Assembly (NCBI GenBank): GCA_031292015.1
Contig: JARLHY010000106.1
Span: 1-31,321 of the forward strand
Source: Negativicutes bacterium
GTDB lineage: Bacteria; Bacillota_C; Negativicutes; Sporomusales_B; JARLHX01
Direction: 5' to 3'
DNA length: 31,321 nt
Shown here one piece after another: positions 16,201-25,256 of this stretch (position 1 is the first letter of the stretch; every line of letters starts with the position of its first letter). The position numbers and the translations under genes were made by a program. The notes under the pieces were generated by a model. The model was given only the letters and a program-made list of their open reading frames with translations, was not told where the DNA came from and made no database searches.

Positions 16201-16700
16201 TAGGCATGAATCACACTGCCTGGCGGCAGATTGACAAGCTCGCCGCCCGGCCGGCCATTATAAAAGCGATCGACAAAAATCTGGTACATCACTGTCTGCT
16301 GGAACCAGCGCGGTGCGGTGGCGCCCTGGCGGAAAACGGTGATCTGCCAGGACATTGGGTCAGGTCCGCCGATCTGCCCCGGACCGCCGAGGCCCGAGGG
16401 ATTGCCGTAGTAATAGGTTTCATTCCGCCGCCCGACAGCGAAATGGTACCATAAAAGACCGGGCACTTCCGGTGCAGTGATGGTCGCCTCATAGATCCTG
16501 GCATCGCCATCGCTTTGCCTGTGCATCATTGCCACCTGCTGCTCGTGACCATGATGCCACAGCCGGACATTCACCCAGTCGGGCGGGTCATTGGTCCACA
16601 CCCTGAGGCGCAGTTTGACCGGTGAATCAGCAGAAACAGCCCCAAAGGGGCTGCGAAAAAAAACATCATGTGAATCGTGCCAAAGCCACTCTTGCTCCAT
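13245..16700 (-). CDS. Fused GH13 alpha-amylase / GH77 4-alpha-glucanotransferase
   Basis: This bifunctional glucan-processing enzyme is about 1,151 residues long. Residues 1-120 form an Ig-like N-terminal domain of neopullulanase type. A GH13 domain follows, with nucleophile Asp in GWRLDVADE (near 348), acid/base Glu in LIGEVWED (near 377) and stabiliser His-Asp in GGHDVPR (near 452). From about 660 (AGLLLHPTSLPSVYGIGD) the protein is a complete GH77 (MalQ-type) domain, with Asp in VRIDHFRGF (near 947), Glu in IIAEDLG (near 993) and Asp in THDNDTT (near 1047). All catalytic residues of both domains are present. Together they would open branch points or short chains and re-join maltodextrins. 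ATG 16700 was preferred over GTG 16709 because GGGTGAT is well placed. It follows glgP by 15 bases, so is in the operon. Confidence 0.93.
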   Translation of the reverse strand: MEQEWLWHDSHDVFFRSPFGAVSADSPVKLRLRVWTNDPPDWVNVRLWHHGHEQQVAMMHRQSDGDARIYEATITAPEVPGLLWYHFAVGRRNETYYYGNPSGLGGPGQIGGPDPMSWQITVFRQGATAPRWFQQTVMYQIFVDRFYNGRPGGELVNLPPGSVIHAYWDNTPFYVRDMRNAHIFAYDFFGGNLQGILAKLPYLKELGVGALYFNPVFESPSNHKYDTADYKNIDPTFGDYELFCELCAKAGDVGMNIILDGVFSHTGSDSRYFNKEGRYSDLGAYQSPDSPYYRWYRFSHFPDEYESWWGIGTMPNVEEMEPSYINYIIDGEDSVIRHWHRAGVKGWRLDVADELPDEFLKHLRTVLKEEDPEAVLIGEVWEDASRKVSYEHTREYLLGDELDSVTNYPFRNLLLDFILGRHSAAETQQQFMSLCENYPAENFYAAMNLLGGHDVPRILTLLGEAPPQDSMTIIEQAKYRLPPDQRRLAVARLKLLVLWQMTFPGVPCVYYGDEAGLEGYADPFNRGTYPWGREDGELLDWYKKMIGLRNKFAVLRTGQWLPLPVSGDIYGYVRRIEHGRDVFGQPAKNNMAVLLFNRSRDHTATFACDIGCYCQDELVDVLNGEKAVDMTDGRLEVTLGPLEGKLLMERTEHPATFARTAGLLLHPTSLPSVYGIGDTGAEARRFVDFLARSGQKYWQILPLNPPGFAASPYACLSAFAGNHLLISPELLVDKGLLEAADIAAPPVFDGGRVDFGPVEAYKERLLRRAFAAFRRRPPDPDYESFAAENALWLKNYALFMALKDHFGGRAWNEWDRPAAAREAAALVRYQEQLAEEIAYHYFLQYTFFRQWDDLKRYANSRGVGIIGDLPLFVAQDSSDVWSHPQLFALDEAGLPLTLAGVPPDYFSETGQLWGNPHYDWPAMHADDYRWWQERLRLLFRLVDVVRIDHFRGFVDYWVVPAGEDTAVSGSWVEGPAADFFAAMERHLGRLPIIAEDLGIITRAVIRLREKFNYPGMKVLHFAFGSGVIGECSADDCEDNMVIYTGTHDNDTTLGWYGSLEAEAAAGVRKYLGLEEGVRLGDFCWRLIERAYSDAACIAIVPVQDVLCLGGEDRMNLPGTVGGGNWQWRLRQGALTPEIAARLAELVVKYQR

Positions 16701-16715
16701 TTTTATCACCCGGCC

Positions 16716-19283
16716 TTACGACGGAAATGTGTTCGGACCGGTAGCCTGGCGGGGCATGGCGCAGCCGTGCACCAGCTTGGCGAACGCGTCGTCCGAGCGG
16801 CAATAGCAGCGGACAGGCACCGCCGGTCGCATCTGCCAGATGTCCATGGAGTATTCGGTGAAGGTCCGGTCACCGGAGAACTTGCCGGAGTGGGCGATAT
16901 TGTGAATACACATATTGCCCCAGGTCTTTTTGTCGCGGTAGAGTTTTTCCACGCGGATCTGGGCGTCCACATAGGCGGCGAAATCCTTGAGGACAAAAAA
17001 CTGGTCGCCGTGATAGAGAAAGGCATCGAATAACGGCCGGAACTCATCCGGTCCTGTCGGTAAAAACCCGTTGATCAATTGATCCAGGACGGTTTTCACC
17101 CGCTGATCACTGTTATAGATATCCCAGGGGTTGTAGCCGCCATTTTGGTAATAGTCCATCACTTCCTCGGCAGTCAGACCGAAGGTGATGATGTTGTCAT
17201 CCCCCACAGCGTTGCGGATTTCGATATTGCCGCCGTCCATGGTGCCGATGGTGACGCCGCCGTTCATCATGAACTTCATGTTGCTGGTTCCACAGGCCTC
17301 GCGGCTGGCAGCCGGAATCTGCTCACTGACGTCAGTCGCCGGAATAATCATCTCAGCCAGCGACACATTATAGTTTTCTAAAAAGACGACCTTGATCTTG
17401 TCGCGAATCGATTTGTCATTATTGATCATCGACGAAAGCGTATTGATCAGCTTGATGGTCCGCTTGGCCTGGGCATAGCCTGGCGCGGCCTTGCCGCCGA
17501 AAATGAAGGTCCGGGGCGCCAAGTCCATGTCGGGATTTTCCCGCAGCCGGTTGTAGAGGTGCATAATATGAAGGACATTCATCGTCTGGCGCTTATAGCC
17601 GTGAAAACGTTTGATCTGGGCGTCAAAGATGGAGTCCGGGTCGACATAAAACCCGTTCCAGTCTTTAATATAACGGGCCAGAACCACCTTATGATGCCGT
17701 TTTACCGCCGCCAGGCTGTTTAAAAAGGTGTCGTCATTTTCGTATTTCAAAAGCCCGAGCAGATCGCAGGGATAATGGATCCAGTCGGTTCCCACCGCGT
17801 CGTTGATCACTTCGGTGAGCTGCGGATTGCATTTGATCAGGAAGCGGCGGTGAGCTACCCCATTGGTCTTATTATTGAACTTGTCAGGGTAAAAATGGTA
17901 AAAGCCATGCATTACCTTGTTCTTGAGAATCTCGGTGTGAATCTGGGCCACCCCATTGACGCTGTGGCTGCCGACAATGGCGAGATGGGCCATGTGGACA
18001 TTGCCGTCGGCCAACACCGCCATCGAACGGATGCGGTCCCACTGCCCCGGATAACGGTCCCAAAGTTCCTGGCAAAAACGTTCGTTGATCTCGTTGACGA
18101 TCATATAGATCCGCGGCAGCAGCTGCTGGAACAAATTTTCCGGCCATTTCTCCAGCGCCTCTGGCAGGACGGTATGATTGGTGTAGGACAGACTGCTGAC
18201 CGTAATGTTCCAGGCCTCATCCCAGCCCAGCCCCTCCTCATCGATGAGGATGCGCATCAATTCCGGCACCGCCAGGGTCGGATGGGTATCATTAATATGC
18301 ACCGCCACCTGATCAGGCAGGCTGGACATCGGCAGTCTTCCCTGCTTGAACTTGGCGATGATATTCTGCAGGCTGGCCGACACCAGGAAATACTGCTGTT
18401 TGAGGCGCAATACTTTGCCCTCGTAATTCGAATCGTCAGGATAGAGTACATTGGAAATAGTCTCTACCGAATTTTTGTAGTCGATGACCTTCAGGCAATC
18501 GTTGCGGTTGAAGGCCGAGCAGACAAAATCAGCCTTAGCCGGCTCGGCGCTCCATAGCCTGAGGGTATTGACCGTTCCGTTCTGATACCCCACCACCGGA
18601 ACATCATACGGGACCGCCAGTACCGATTCATAGTTTTCATGGTAGTAGCGCAACTTACCATTGGCCTCCACCCGGACGCTGCCGCCAAAGTGGATCGGCA
18701 CCGCCTCTTCCCGGCGGCGAAACTCCCACGAAAAGCCATCAGTCAGCCAGTTATCGGGAACCTCCACCTGATAGCCATCCACTACATCCTGTTCGAAAAA
18801 GCCGTAGCGGTAGCGGATACCGCAGCCATGGCCCGGCAGGCTCTCCGCCGCCATAGAGTCAAGGTAACAAGCCGCCAGCCTTCCCAGGCCGCCGTTGCCT
18901 AGGCCGGGGTCTTCCTCGGCGGACTCGATGTCTTTAATGTTGGCCCCCAGTTCAGTCAGGGCCGCAGCACAGGTGTCGTAAAGCCCGAGATTCATCAGAT
19001 TGAGGCCGAGCATCCGGCCCAGGAGAAATTCGATGGACAGGTAGTATACCTGCTTTTGCCCCTCCTGCTGCCGCTGCCGGTCAGCCTCGATCCATTGCTT
19101 GGCAATATAGTCGCGTACCAGACCGCTGAGGGCTTTGTATCGTTCGCAGGTTGAAGTCTCTTCAAAGGTTTTGCCGTGCAGCTTTTCCAGCCTGTCCAAA
19201 AATTCCGCTTTGAATTGGGCTATGCTGAGGTCCATAAAAGGTTGTGAACTCTGGTCCGTAGTTTGGGTGATCTGCAGGTTCAT
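16716..19283 (-). CDS. glgP: Glycogen phosphorylase
   Basis: GlgP is a PLP-dependent GT35 enzyme that releases glucose 1-phosphate from glycogen chain ends. The family signature EACGTSNMKFMMNGG is present with the PLP lysine near residue 668; GNGGLGRLAACYLDS and HINDTHPTLAVPE are also intact. Length is about 855 residues. I chose ATG 19283 because AGGAGG lies 6 bases before it; the open frame extends to 19313. The start lies inside the end of glgA: the two genes overlap by 122 bases in different frames. After the usual family end (DIWQMRPAVPV) there are about 30 unusual residues (RCYCRSDDAF... to GPNTFPS), perhaps from a lost stop codon. It is the fifth gene of the operon. Confidence 0.95.
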   Translation of the reverse strand: MNLQITQTTDQSSQPFMDLSIAQFKAEFLDRLEKLHGKTFEETSTCERYKALSGLVRDYIAKQWIEADRQRQQEGQKQVYYLSIEFLLGRMLGLNLMNLGLYDTCAAALTELGANIKDIESAEEDPGLGNGGLGRLAACYLDSMAAESLPGHGCGIRYRYGFFEQDVVDGYQVEVPDNWLTDGFSWEFRRREEAVPIHFGGSVRVEANGKLRYYHENYESVLAVPYDVPVVGYQNGTVNTLRLWSAEPAKADFVCSAFNRNDCLKVIDYKNSVETISNVLYPDDSNYEGKVLRLKQQYFLVSASLQNIIAKFKQGRLPMSSLPDQVAVHINDTHPTLAVPELMRILIDEEGLGWDEAWNITVSSLSYTNHTVLPEALEKWPENLFQQLLPRIYMIVNEINERFCQELWDRYPGQWDRIRSMAVLADGNVHMAHLAIVGSHSVNGVAQIHTEILKNKVMHGFYHFYPDKFNNKTNGVAHRRFLIKCNPQLTEVINDAVGTDWIHYPCDLLGLLKYENDDTFLNSLAAVKRHHKVVLARYIKDWNGFYVDPDSIFDAQIKRFHGYKRQTMNVLHIMHLYNRLRENPDMDLAPRTFIFGGKAAPGYAQAKRTIKLINTLSSMINNDKSIRDKIKVVFLENYNVSLAEMIIPATDVSEQIPAASREACGTSNMKFMMNGGVTIGTMDGGNIEIRNAVGDDNIITFGLTAEEVMDYYQNGGYNPWDIYNSDQRVKTVLDQLINGFLPTGPDEFRPLFDAFLYHGDQFFVLKDFAAYVDAQIRVEKLYRDKKTWGNMCIHNIAHSGKFSGDRTFTEYSMDIWQMRPAVPVRCYCRSDDAFAKLVHGCAMPRQATGPNTFPS

Positions 19284-20724
19284 GAGCAGCCTCCTCGCCG
19301 AGTAGTGTCTCATATAGTATTTGATATTGCCGCGCTGATTTATCCCAACTGTAGTCGCCAGCCATGGCGTTCTTCACGATTTTTCCCCACAGCTCGCTCT
19401 GTCGGTAAAAATCGAGAGCCCGGCGCAAGGTGTACAGCATATCGTGGGCGTTATAATTGGCGAAGCTGAAGCCGTTGCCCTCTCCGCTTTTTTCGTTAAA
19501 AGCCGCCACCGTGTCCTTGAGTCCGCCGGTTTCCCTGACCAGCGGTACACAACCATAGCGCATAGCGATCAGCTGGGCGATACCGCAGGGCTCAAAGAGT
19601 GAAGGCATCAAAAGCAAGTCGGCGGCGGCGTAAATCCGCCGGGCCAGTGTCTCGTCAAAGCAAATATTGGCCGACACCTTGCGCGGGTAACGGCCGGCTG
19701 CATACCAGAACATGTCCTGATAATGATCTTCGCCGGTACCGAGCACCACCAGTTGAAGGTCGAGGGAGGCAAGCTCATTCAAGAGATAGGCGACCAAATC
19801 CAGTCCCTTTTGACTGACCAGCCGAGTGACCATCGCCACCATCGGCGTCTCAGGGCTTACCGGCAGACCAAGCTGCTGCTGCAGAAATATCTTGTTTTCC
19901 GCCTTGGCAATCTCCACACTGTCGTAATGGCAAAAGAGATTCGGATCGGTGGCAGGATCATAACTCTCGTAGTCGATGCCGTTAATAATACCGGAAAGAG
20001 CGGTATGTCTCCGCCCCAAATAACCGTCCAGATGCTCACCGAAGAATGAGTTTTGGATTTCCCCGGCGTAAGTCGGACTCACTGTATTGATACGGTCGGA
20101 ATAGGCCAGCGCCCCTTTTAGGAAATTCACCTGGTCGAAAAACTCCAGCCTGTCGGCGGTAAAATGCTCCCACCCCAGACCCAGCAACTCCTCCATGATC
20201 GCCTTGGGAAAAACGCCCTGGTACTTGAGATTATGGATGGTAAACAGGGTGCGGATGTCGGCATAACCAGGTTTTTCCCGGTAGTGGGCCGTCAAAAAGA
20301 CACTGACCATGCTGGCATGCCAGTCATGGCAATGAATTACATCAGGAAAAAAGTCAAGATAGGGCAGGCTTTCCAGCACCGCCCGGCAAAAAAAGGCGAA
20401 GCGTTCGGCGTCGTCATAGTGGCCGTAAAGAGTGGGACGCTGGAAATAGTAGATATTATCAAGAAAATAAAAAGGCACCCCGGCATGTTCCAGTTCCTGC
20501 AGGCCGCAGTATTGCTTCCGCCAGCCTACCGGCACGGTGAATTCCTGGCGCAGCACCATCTTTGCCTGGTCGCCAGCCGGTATCGCCTGGTGCTTAGGCA
20601 GCATCACCCTGGCGTCAACGCCGAGTTTACGCAGCGCTTTGGGCAACGAGCCCACCACATCGCCAAGACCGCCGCTTTTGACGAAAGGCCCCGCCTCGGC
20701 GGCAACCAACAACACTTTGAGCAT
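19162..20724 (-). CDS. glgA: Glycogen synthase (ADP-glucose, GT5)
   Basis: GlgA elongates alpha-1,4-glucan using ADP-glucose. The N terminus MLKVLLVAAEAGPFVKSGGLGD contains the KSGGLGD ADP-glucose-binding motif at residues 16-22. The C-terminal lobe has PSLFEPCGIAQLIAMRYG and ETGGLKDTV, the retaining-GT-B E-X7-E region. ATG 20724 was chosen as the canonical start, one base after the glgD stop; a TTG at 20733 is possible. Length is about 520 residues, around 40 longer than usual. The extra tail (from EEAAHEPADHPNYG on) is exactly the portion overlapping the glgP start in another frame, so it is likely a run-on after loss of the ancestral stop. Neighbouring starts and stops imply translational coupling. 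Confidence 0.95.
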   Translation of the reverse strand: MLKVLLVAAEAGPFVKSGGLGDVVGSLPKALRKLGVDARVMLPKHQAIPAGDQAKMVLRQEFTVPVGWRKQYCGLQELEHAGVPFYFLDNIYYFQRPTLYGHYDDAERFAFFCRAVLESLPYLDFFPDVIHCHDWHASMVSVFLTAHYREKPGYADIRTLFTIHNLKYQGVFPKAIMEELLGLGWEHFTADRLEFFDQVNFLKGALAYSDRINTVSPTYAGEIQNSFFGEHLDGYLGRRHTALSGIINGIDYESYDPATDPNLFCHYDSVEIAKAENKIFLQQQLGLPVSPETPMVAMVTRLVSQKGLDLVAYLLNELASLDLQLVVLGTGEDHYQDMFWYAAGRYPRKVSANICFDETLARRIYAAADLLLMPSLFEPCGIAQLIAMRYGCVPLVRETGGLKDTVAAFNEKSGEGNGFSFANYNAHDMLYTLRRALDFYRQSELWGKIVKNAMAGDYSWDKSARQYQILYETLLGEEAAHEPADHPNYGPEFTTFYGPQHSPIQSGIFGQAGKAARQNL

Positions 20725-20725
20725 G

Positions 20726-21829
20726 CTAAACAACAGTTCCTTTCCTGATCACCAGCGGCTGGGTCAACGAACCGCGCAAACACTTGCCGGCCGTGACCCG
20801 GACGTCCTTGTCGCAGATGACGTTTTCCAGCACCGCATCTTCGTCTACCTCACAGCCTGCCATCAGGATACTCTCACTGACCCGGGCACCGGGACGGATC
20901 TTTACCTGGCGAAAGAGCAGACTGTTCTCCACCTCGCCGGCAATCTGGCAGCCCCCGGCGGCGATGATATTGGCCACTTTGGCCTCTTTGGCGTAGCAGG
21001 TGGGGGCGTCATGCCGCACCTTGGTATAGATCTGGCCGGCCTGGGCGAAAAGCTGCCGCCACCGCTCCGGCTGGAGCAAATCCAGACTGTGGCGATAATA
21101 GCTTGCCAGGCAATGAATTCTCGCGACATAGCCGGGGTAGTGAAAGGCCCGGGCCCGCAAATAACCCAGATTGTCCCTGATTTCCTGGATAATGCTGTCC
21201 GGCTTGCCTCGCCCGGCGCAGCCTTCGATCAATTCACTCAGCAAATTCTTCTTGAGAATAAAGGTATCAAGGAGAAAATTGCCGTTGTCGAGGGTCTCCG
21301 GCTTCAGCCGGATGCCGGCTAGCCTGCCGGCAGGCTGCACATCAGCCACACTGCAGTTGGGGCAGTCCTGGCGGGTGTGATCCTCAGTCTTATACAAAAA
21401 AGTAATATCCGCTGCCGTCTCCTCGTGAAACCGCAACGCCTCCCGGTAGTCGATACTGCCAACCACACCGGCACCGGCGACAACCACATACTCCTGGCTG
21501 CTTTTGGCGAGAAAGTCGCGGTTGCCGTGGAAATTGCGAATGTCGCCCCGGCTGGCCTGCTCCGCCTCGGCGTCAGGGGGAGGAAGCCATACCAGGCCAT
21601 CTTGTTTGGGCATGAGGTTCCAGTCTCCACCGAAACGGAGGTGGTCGACCAGTGATCGGTGGCGATGCGGCACCAGCACGCCGACATTTTCTATTCCCGA
21701 ATTGACCATGCCGGACAGGACAAAATCAATCAACCGGTACCTGCTGCCAAAAGGAACGGCAGCCAGGGGCCGGTGCTGGGTAATCTCATTCAGGTCCAGA
21801 CTGTCGCCGGCAAGGTTGATAATCCCCAT
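20726..21829 (-). CDS. glgD: Glucose-1-phosphate adenylyltransferase, GlgD subunit
   Basis: GlgD is the regulatory, usually non-catalytic, partner of GlgC in Firmicutes ADP-glucose pyrophosphorylases. The protein begins [20 protein letters not shown], typical for GlgD, then AAVPFGSRYRLIDFVLS. It lacks the catalytic GG-X-G-X-R loop near the N terminus that GlgC has, as expected for this subunit. A beta-helix-type C terminus follows (ESILMAGCEVDEDAVLENV). The frame is open further upstream to 21985, but that extension is Arg-rich nonsense inside glgC. ATG 21829 shares its A with the glgC TGA (TGATG), a coupling junction. Length is 367 residues, normal for the family. Confidence 0.95.
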   Translation of the reverse strand: MGIINLAGDSLDLNEITQHRPLAAVPFGSRYRLIDFVLSGMVNSGIENVGVLVPHRHRSLVDHLRFGGDWNLMPKQDGLVWLPPPDAEAEQASRGDIRNFHGNRDFLAKSSQEYVVVAGAGVVGSIDYREALRFHEETAADITFLYKTEDHTRQDCPNCSVADVQPAGRLAGIRLKPETLDNGNFLLDTFILKKNLLSELIEGCAGRGKPDSIIQEIRDNLGYLRARAFHYPGYVARIHCLASYYRHSLDLLQPERWRQLFAQAGQIYTKVRHDAPTCYAKEAKVANIIAAGGCQIAGEVENSLLFRQVKIRPGARVSESILMAGCEVDEDAVLENVICDKDVRVTAGKCLRGSLTQPLVIRKGTVV

Positions 21830-23049
21830 CACATTATTAATCGGAGATCCCTCCATCCGTTGGCGTCGGCAATGCCGATAAAGCCGGAATCGACGCCGCA
21901 ACCGGTAAAAACGCTGCCGCGGGGAATGACGGTATTGCCGCCTACCACCGTGATTTCCTCTCCATCCACGCAGCCGATGCGGCAATGATCGCCGATCACA
22001 GCATCAGCCCCGATGATGGCCGTATGAACGCTGGCGCCCACGCCAATCACCGCTCCGGGCATCACTACCGTGGAGACCACCCTCGCCCCCTCAGCCACCT
22101 GAACGCCGGGAAAAAGGACCGAACGCTCCACAGCTCCATGAATCAGGCAGCCCTCGCCGATCAGCGCCCGCTCGGGCCGGGCGGCAGCTGTCATATAGTG
22201 GGGCGGCTGCACCGGGTCCACCGAATAAATCGGCCAGGCCGGATCGTATAGATCGAGCGGCGGGTGGTCGGAAACCAGATCCATATTGGCCTGCCAGAGG
22301 CTTTCCAGCGTCCCGACATCCTTCCAGTAACCGGAAAAGGGGTAGGCGAACATCTTTCGCCGTTCTTTCAGCATCCGGGGAATGACGTCCCGGCCAAAAT
22401 CGTGGTTGGAGCTGTGGTCCCGGTCGTCGGCCAGCAGTTGCTGTTTCAGCGTCTTCCAGGTAAACACATAAATCCCCATTGACGCCAGGTTGTTTTTGGG
22501 TTGGCGGGGTTTTTCCTCAAACTCGACGATCCGGCCGCCGCTGTCGGTATTCATGATGCCGAAACGGCTGGCGTCCTCCCAAGGCACGGGGAGGACGGCG
22601 ATGGTGATATCGGCCTTCATCTCTTTATGATAGGCCAGCAGGGAATGATAATTCATGGTATAGACATGGTCACCGGACAGCACCAGCACGTATTGGGGCT
22701 GGTATTGCTCGATAAAGTCGATGTTCTGGCAAATGGCGTTGGCTGTTCCTTTGTACCACTCGCCGCCGTCCTTGGTCATATAGGGCGGCAGGACGAAGAC
22801 GCCGCCGCACGCCCCAGAACCCCACGGTCGGTTGCCGCTAATGTGGCTGTTGAGCACAAAGGGCTGGTACTGGGTCAGCACCCCGACGGTATCAATCCGC
22901 GAGTTGTAGCAGTTGCTCAGGGTGAAATCAATGAGCCGGTATCTGCCGCCGAAGGGCACTGCCGGCTTGGCCAGGTTACTGGTGAGGGTGTTCAGCCGGC
23001 TCCCCTGCCCCCCGGCGAGAATCATGGCGATACATTCTTTTTTGGCCAT
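21829..23049 (-). CDS. glgC: Glucose-1-phosphate adenylyltransferase, catalytic subunit
   Basis: GlgC makes ADP-glucose from glucose 1-phosphate and ATP, the committed step of bacterial glycogen synthesis. The N terminus has [14 protein letters not shown] (nucleotide loop with the catalytic Arg), [15 protein letters not shown] and [12 protein letters not shown] (metal-binding Asp). IVEFEEKP and [14 protein letters not shown] are also canonical. The C-terminal part is a left-handed beta-helix ([31 protein letters not shown]). At 406 residues it is slightly longer than many homologues because of the tail [25 protein letters not shown] end. GAGGT precedes the ATG, which lies 9 bases after the glgB stop. 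It probably forms a heterotetramer with GlgD. Confidence 0.96.
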   Translation of the reverse strand: MAKKECIAMILAGGQGSRLNTLTSNLAKPAVPFGGRYRLIDFTLSNCYNSRIDTVGVLTQYQPFVLNSHISGNRPWGSGACGGVFVLPPYMTKDGGEWYKGTANAICQNIDFIEQYQPQYVLVLSGDHVYTMNYHSLLAYHKEMKADITIAVLPVPWEDASRFGIMNTDSGGRIVEFEEKPRQPKNNLASMGIYVFTWKTLKQQLLADDRDHSSNHDFGRDVIPRMLKERRKMFAYPFSGYWKDVGTLESLWQANMDLVSDHPPLDLYDPAWPIYSVDPVQPPHYMTAAARPERALIGEGCLIHGAVERSVLFPGVQVAEGARVVSTVVMPGAVIGVGASVHTAIIGADAVIGDHCRIGCVDGEEITVVGGNTVIPRGSVFTGCGVDSGFIGIADANGWRDLRLIM

Positions 23050-23058
23050 ACAATTACC

Positions 23059-24984
23059 TCATCTTGGCTTCAGACTTTGCGCCGGGCGTTCGTGATGACG
23101 CCATTTCAGATAAGTCACCGCCAGCGGCGGCAGCTTCAACTGGAGAGAACAGGGTTGATTGTGCCAGCCGGTCGCCTCGGCGACAAGCAAGCCGCTATTG
23201 GTCTGACCCGAACCGCCGTACATTTCCCGGTCGCTGTTGAAAATTTCCTGATAGCTGCCTGGTTTGGGAACGCCGATTCGGTAGTCGTAACGAACCTCCG
23301 GCGTAAAATTGCAGACCACAACGATAAAATCCTCGGCAGCAGTAGACTTTCGCATAAAGGTGATGACGCTCTGATTAAAGTCATGGGGATCGATCCATTC
23401 AAACCCCTGCCAATCATAATCAATCTGCCAAAGACTCGTTTCATCGCGGTAGAGGTGGTTGAGATTCTGGACATACTGATGGAGTCGATGATGCAGATCA
23501 TAGTCTAGGAGATGCCAGTCCAGGCTTTGTTCGTAATTCCATTCGATAAAATGACCGAATTCGCCGCCCATGAACAGCGTTTTTTTGCCGGGATGGGCCA
23601 TCATATAGCCGTACAAGAGGCGCAGATTGGCGAATTTCTGCCAATAGTCGCCAGGCATTTTGTCCAGCAGCGACCGCTTGCCGTGAACCACCTCGTCATG
23701 GGAAAGGGGCAGGATGAAATTCTCCGAGAAAGCGTACATAAACGAAAAAGTCACCAGATTATGCCACCACTTGCGGTATACTGGGTCCATACTCATATAG
23801 CGCAGCATATCGTTCATCCAGCCCATATTCCACTTGAAATTGAATCCCAGCCCACCGACATGGGTCGGCCATGTAACCATCGGCCAGGCGGTGGATTCCT
23901 CGGCAATCATCATTGTCGCCGGGTATTCGCGGAAAACGGCGCTGTTCAGCTTTTTCAAAAAATTCATGGCGTCGATATTGCCGTTGCCGCCGTAGCTGTT
24001 GGGAATCCAGTCCCCGCCATGGCGGCCGTAGTCGAGGTAGAGAATGTTGGCCACAGCGTCGACACGAAGGCCGTCGATATGATAGACATCCAGCCAAAAC
24101 AGGGCGTTGGAGACAAGAAAACTCTGGATTTCCGAGCGTCCAAAATCAAAATTCGCCGTACCCCATTGCCAGTTCTCGCCCCGTTCAGGCCAACCGCTCT
24201 CGAAAAGCGGCGTCCCATCGAAGCGATACAGGCCGTGGCTATCTTTGCAAAAATGACCAGGCACCCAGTCCAGAATAACGCCGATGCCGCTTTGGTGGCA
24301 CTTGTCGACGAAATACATAAAATCATGGGGAGAACCATAACGGCTGGTGACAGCGAAATACCCGGTGGCCTGATAACCCCAGGAACCGCCAAAAGGATGC
24401 TCCACCACCGGCAGGAGTTCGATATGGCTATAGCCCATTGTAACGACATATTCCACCAGCTCGTCGGCCAGCTCCCGGTAGGTCAGCGATCGTCCGCCTT
24501 CTTTATGACGCCATGAGCCTAAATGGACTTCATAGATGTTGATCGGTTGCTTGTAAAGGGCGTCGGCGTTTTTCCCCTTCTGCCAGGTGCCATCCTGCCA
24601 ATGGTAGTTGTCAAGGCAGGCCACCCGCGAAGCTGTCGCCGGCGACTCTTCGGCCCAAAAGGCGAAAGGGTCGGCTTTCAGAAAAGACCAGCCTTCCTGA
24701 GGATAGATTTCGTACTTGTAAATCTCCCCTTCGCCCAGGTCAGGGATAAACAGCGACCAGATTCCCGAGCTGCCTACCGGTCGCATGACATGACCGGCTC
24801 CCTGCCAGGAATTAAAATTACCGACAACCCGTACCTCCCGGGCGCTGGGTGCCCAAACCGCGAAACGAACGCCAGGGCTGCCGTCCTCGGCAGTGATATG
24901 TGCGCCGAGCATCTCATAGCTGCGGCAGTGGGTTCCCTCGTTAAACAAATACAGGTCATAACTGGTAAGTTCTAATGTCTGCAT
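23059..24984 (-). CDS. glgB: 1,4-alpha-glucan branching enzyme
   Basis: GlgB (GH13) cuts alpha-1,4 chains and re-joins them as alpha-1,6 branches. Residues about 25-115 form the CBM48-like N-terminal domain ([20 protein letters not shown]). The catalytic barrel has nucleophile Asp in [12 protein letters not shown] (near 306), Glu in [10 protein letters not shown] (near 361) and Asp in [10 protein letters not shown] (near 429). Length is about 641 residues, typical. ATG 24984 has GGGGAG 4 bases upstream; an alternative TTG at 24996 has no ribosome binding site. It is the first gene of the glycogen operon. A 65-base region that can fold into nested stems lies 29 bases before the start (25014-25078) and may regulate the operon. 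Confidence 0.95.
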   Translation of the reverse strand: MQTLELTSYDLYLFNEGTHCRSYEMLGAHITAEDGSPGVRFAVWAPSAREVRVVGNFNSWQGAGHVMRPVGSSGIWSLFIPDLGEGEIYKYEIYPQEGWSFLKADPFAFWAEESPATASRVACLDNYHWQDGTWQKGKNADALYKQPINIYEVHLGSWRHKEGGRSLTYRELADELVEYVVTMGYSHIELLPVVEHPFGGSWGYQATGYFAVTSRYGSPHDFMYFVDKCHQSGIGVILDWVPGHFCKDSHGLYRFDGTPLFESGWPERGENWQWGTANFDFGRSEIQSFLVSNALFWLDVYHIDGLRVDAVANILYLDYGRHGGDWIPNSYGGNGNIDAMNFLKKLNSAVFREYPATMMIAEESTAWPMVTWPTHVGGLGFNFKWNMGWMNDMLRYMSMDPVYRKWWHNLVTFSFMYAFSENFILPLSHDEVVHGKRSLLDKMPGDYWQKFANLRLLYGYMMAHPGKKTLFMGGEFGHFIEWNYEQSLDWHLLDYDLHHRLHQYVQNLNHLYRDETSLWQIDYDWQGFEWIDPHDFNQSVITFMRKSTAAEDFIVVVCNFTPEVRYDYRIGVPKPGSYQEIFNSDREMYGGSGQTNSGLLVAEATGWHNQPCSLQLKLPPLAVTYLKWRHHERPAQSLKPR

Positions 24985-25013
24985 TCTGCTCCCCAATACA
25001 TTATGATTGATAT

Positions 25014-25078
25014 TGTTTGCCGTCAGCTGGCTTTCTATACCGTCTAACTGCTGCCCGCGCCAGCCCCTCTGGCAAACA
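25014..25078 (-). promoter_or_regulatory. Structured leader candidate upstream of glgB
   Basis: On the minus strand an 8-base outer stem (TGTTTGCC / GGCAAACA, 25071-25078 with 25014-25021) encloses a 6-base inner stem (GCTGGC / GCCAGC, 25059-25064 with 25026-25031). The internal loop is asymmetric and the apical loop is 27 bases. It lies in the probable 5' untranslated region of the glycogen operon. It matches no riboswitch class I know. Confidence 0.4.
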
Positions 25079-25140
25079 TTTTATATTTACCCAGATATAA
25101 CCTGATTCATACCCGACAAACTGAAAAAATTGCCTCAAGG

Positions 25141-25175
25141 CAAAAAAACAAGCCTCTGCCGCCAGGCAAAGGCTT
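25141..25175 (-). terminator. Terminator of the YjfB-like gene
   Basis: On the minus strand AAGCCTttGCC pairs with GGCagAGGCTT (one internal mismatch), followed by GTTTTTTTG. It ends the transcript from the small gene upstream and insulates the glycogen operon. Confidence 0.8.
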
Positions 25176-25256
25176 TCCATCGTTCGATCTTCAACCGCAG
25201 AAACAAGTTATGCTTTGCGGTGCACTATTCAACTCTCGGCAATACCGCATCAAATG

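Noticed and set aside
21830..21985. Longer N terminus for GlgD
   Set aside because: The extension is Arg-rich shadow of glgC; the canonical [10 protein letters not shown] start couples with the glgC stop.
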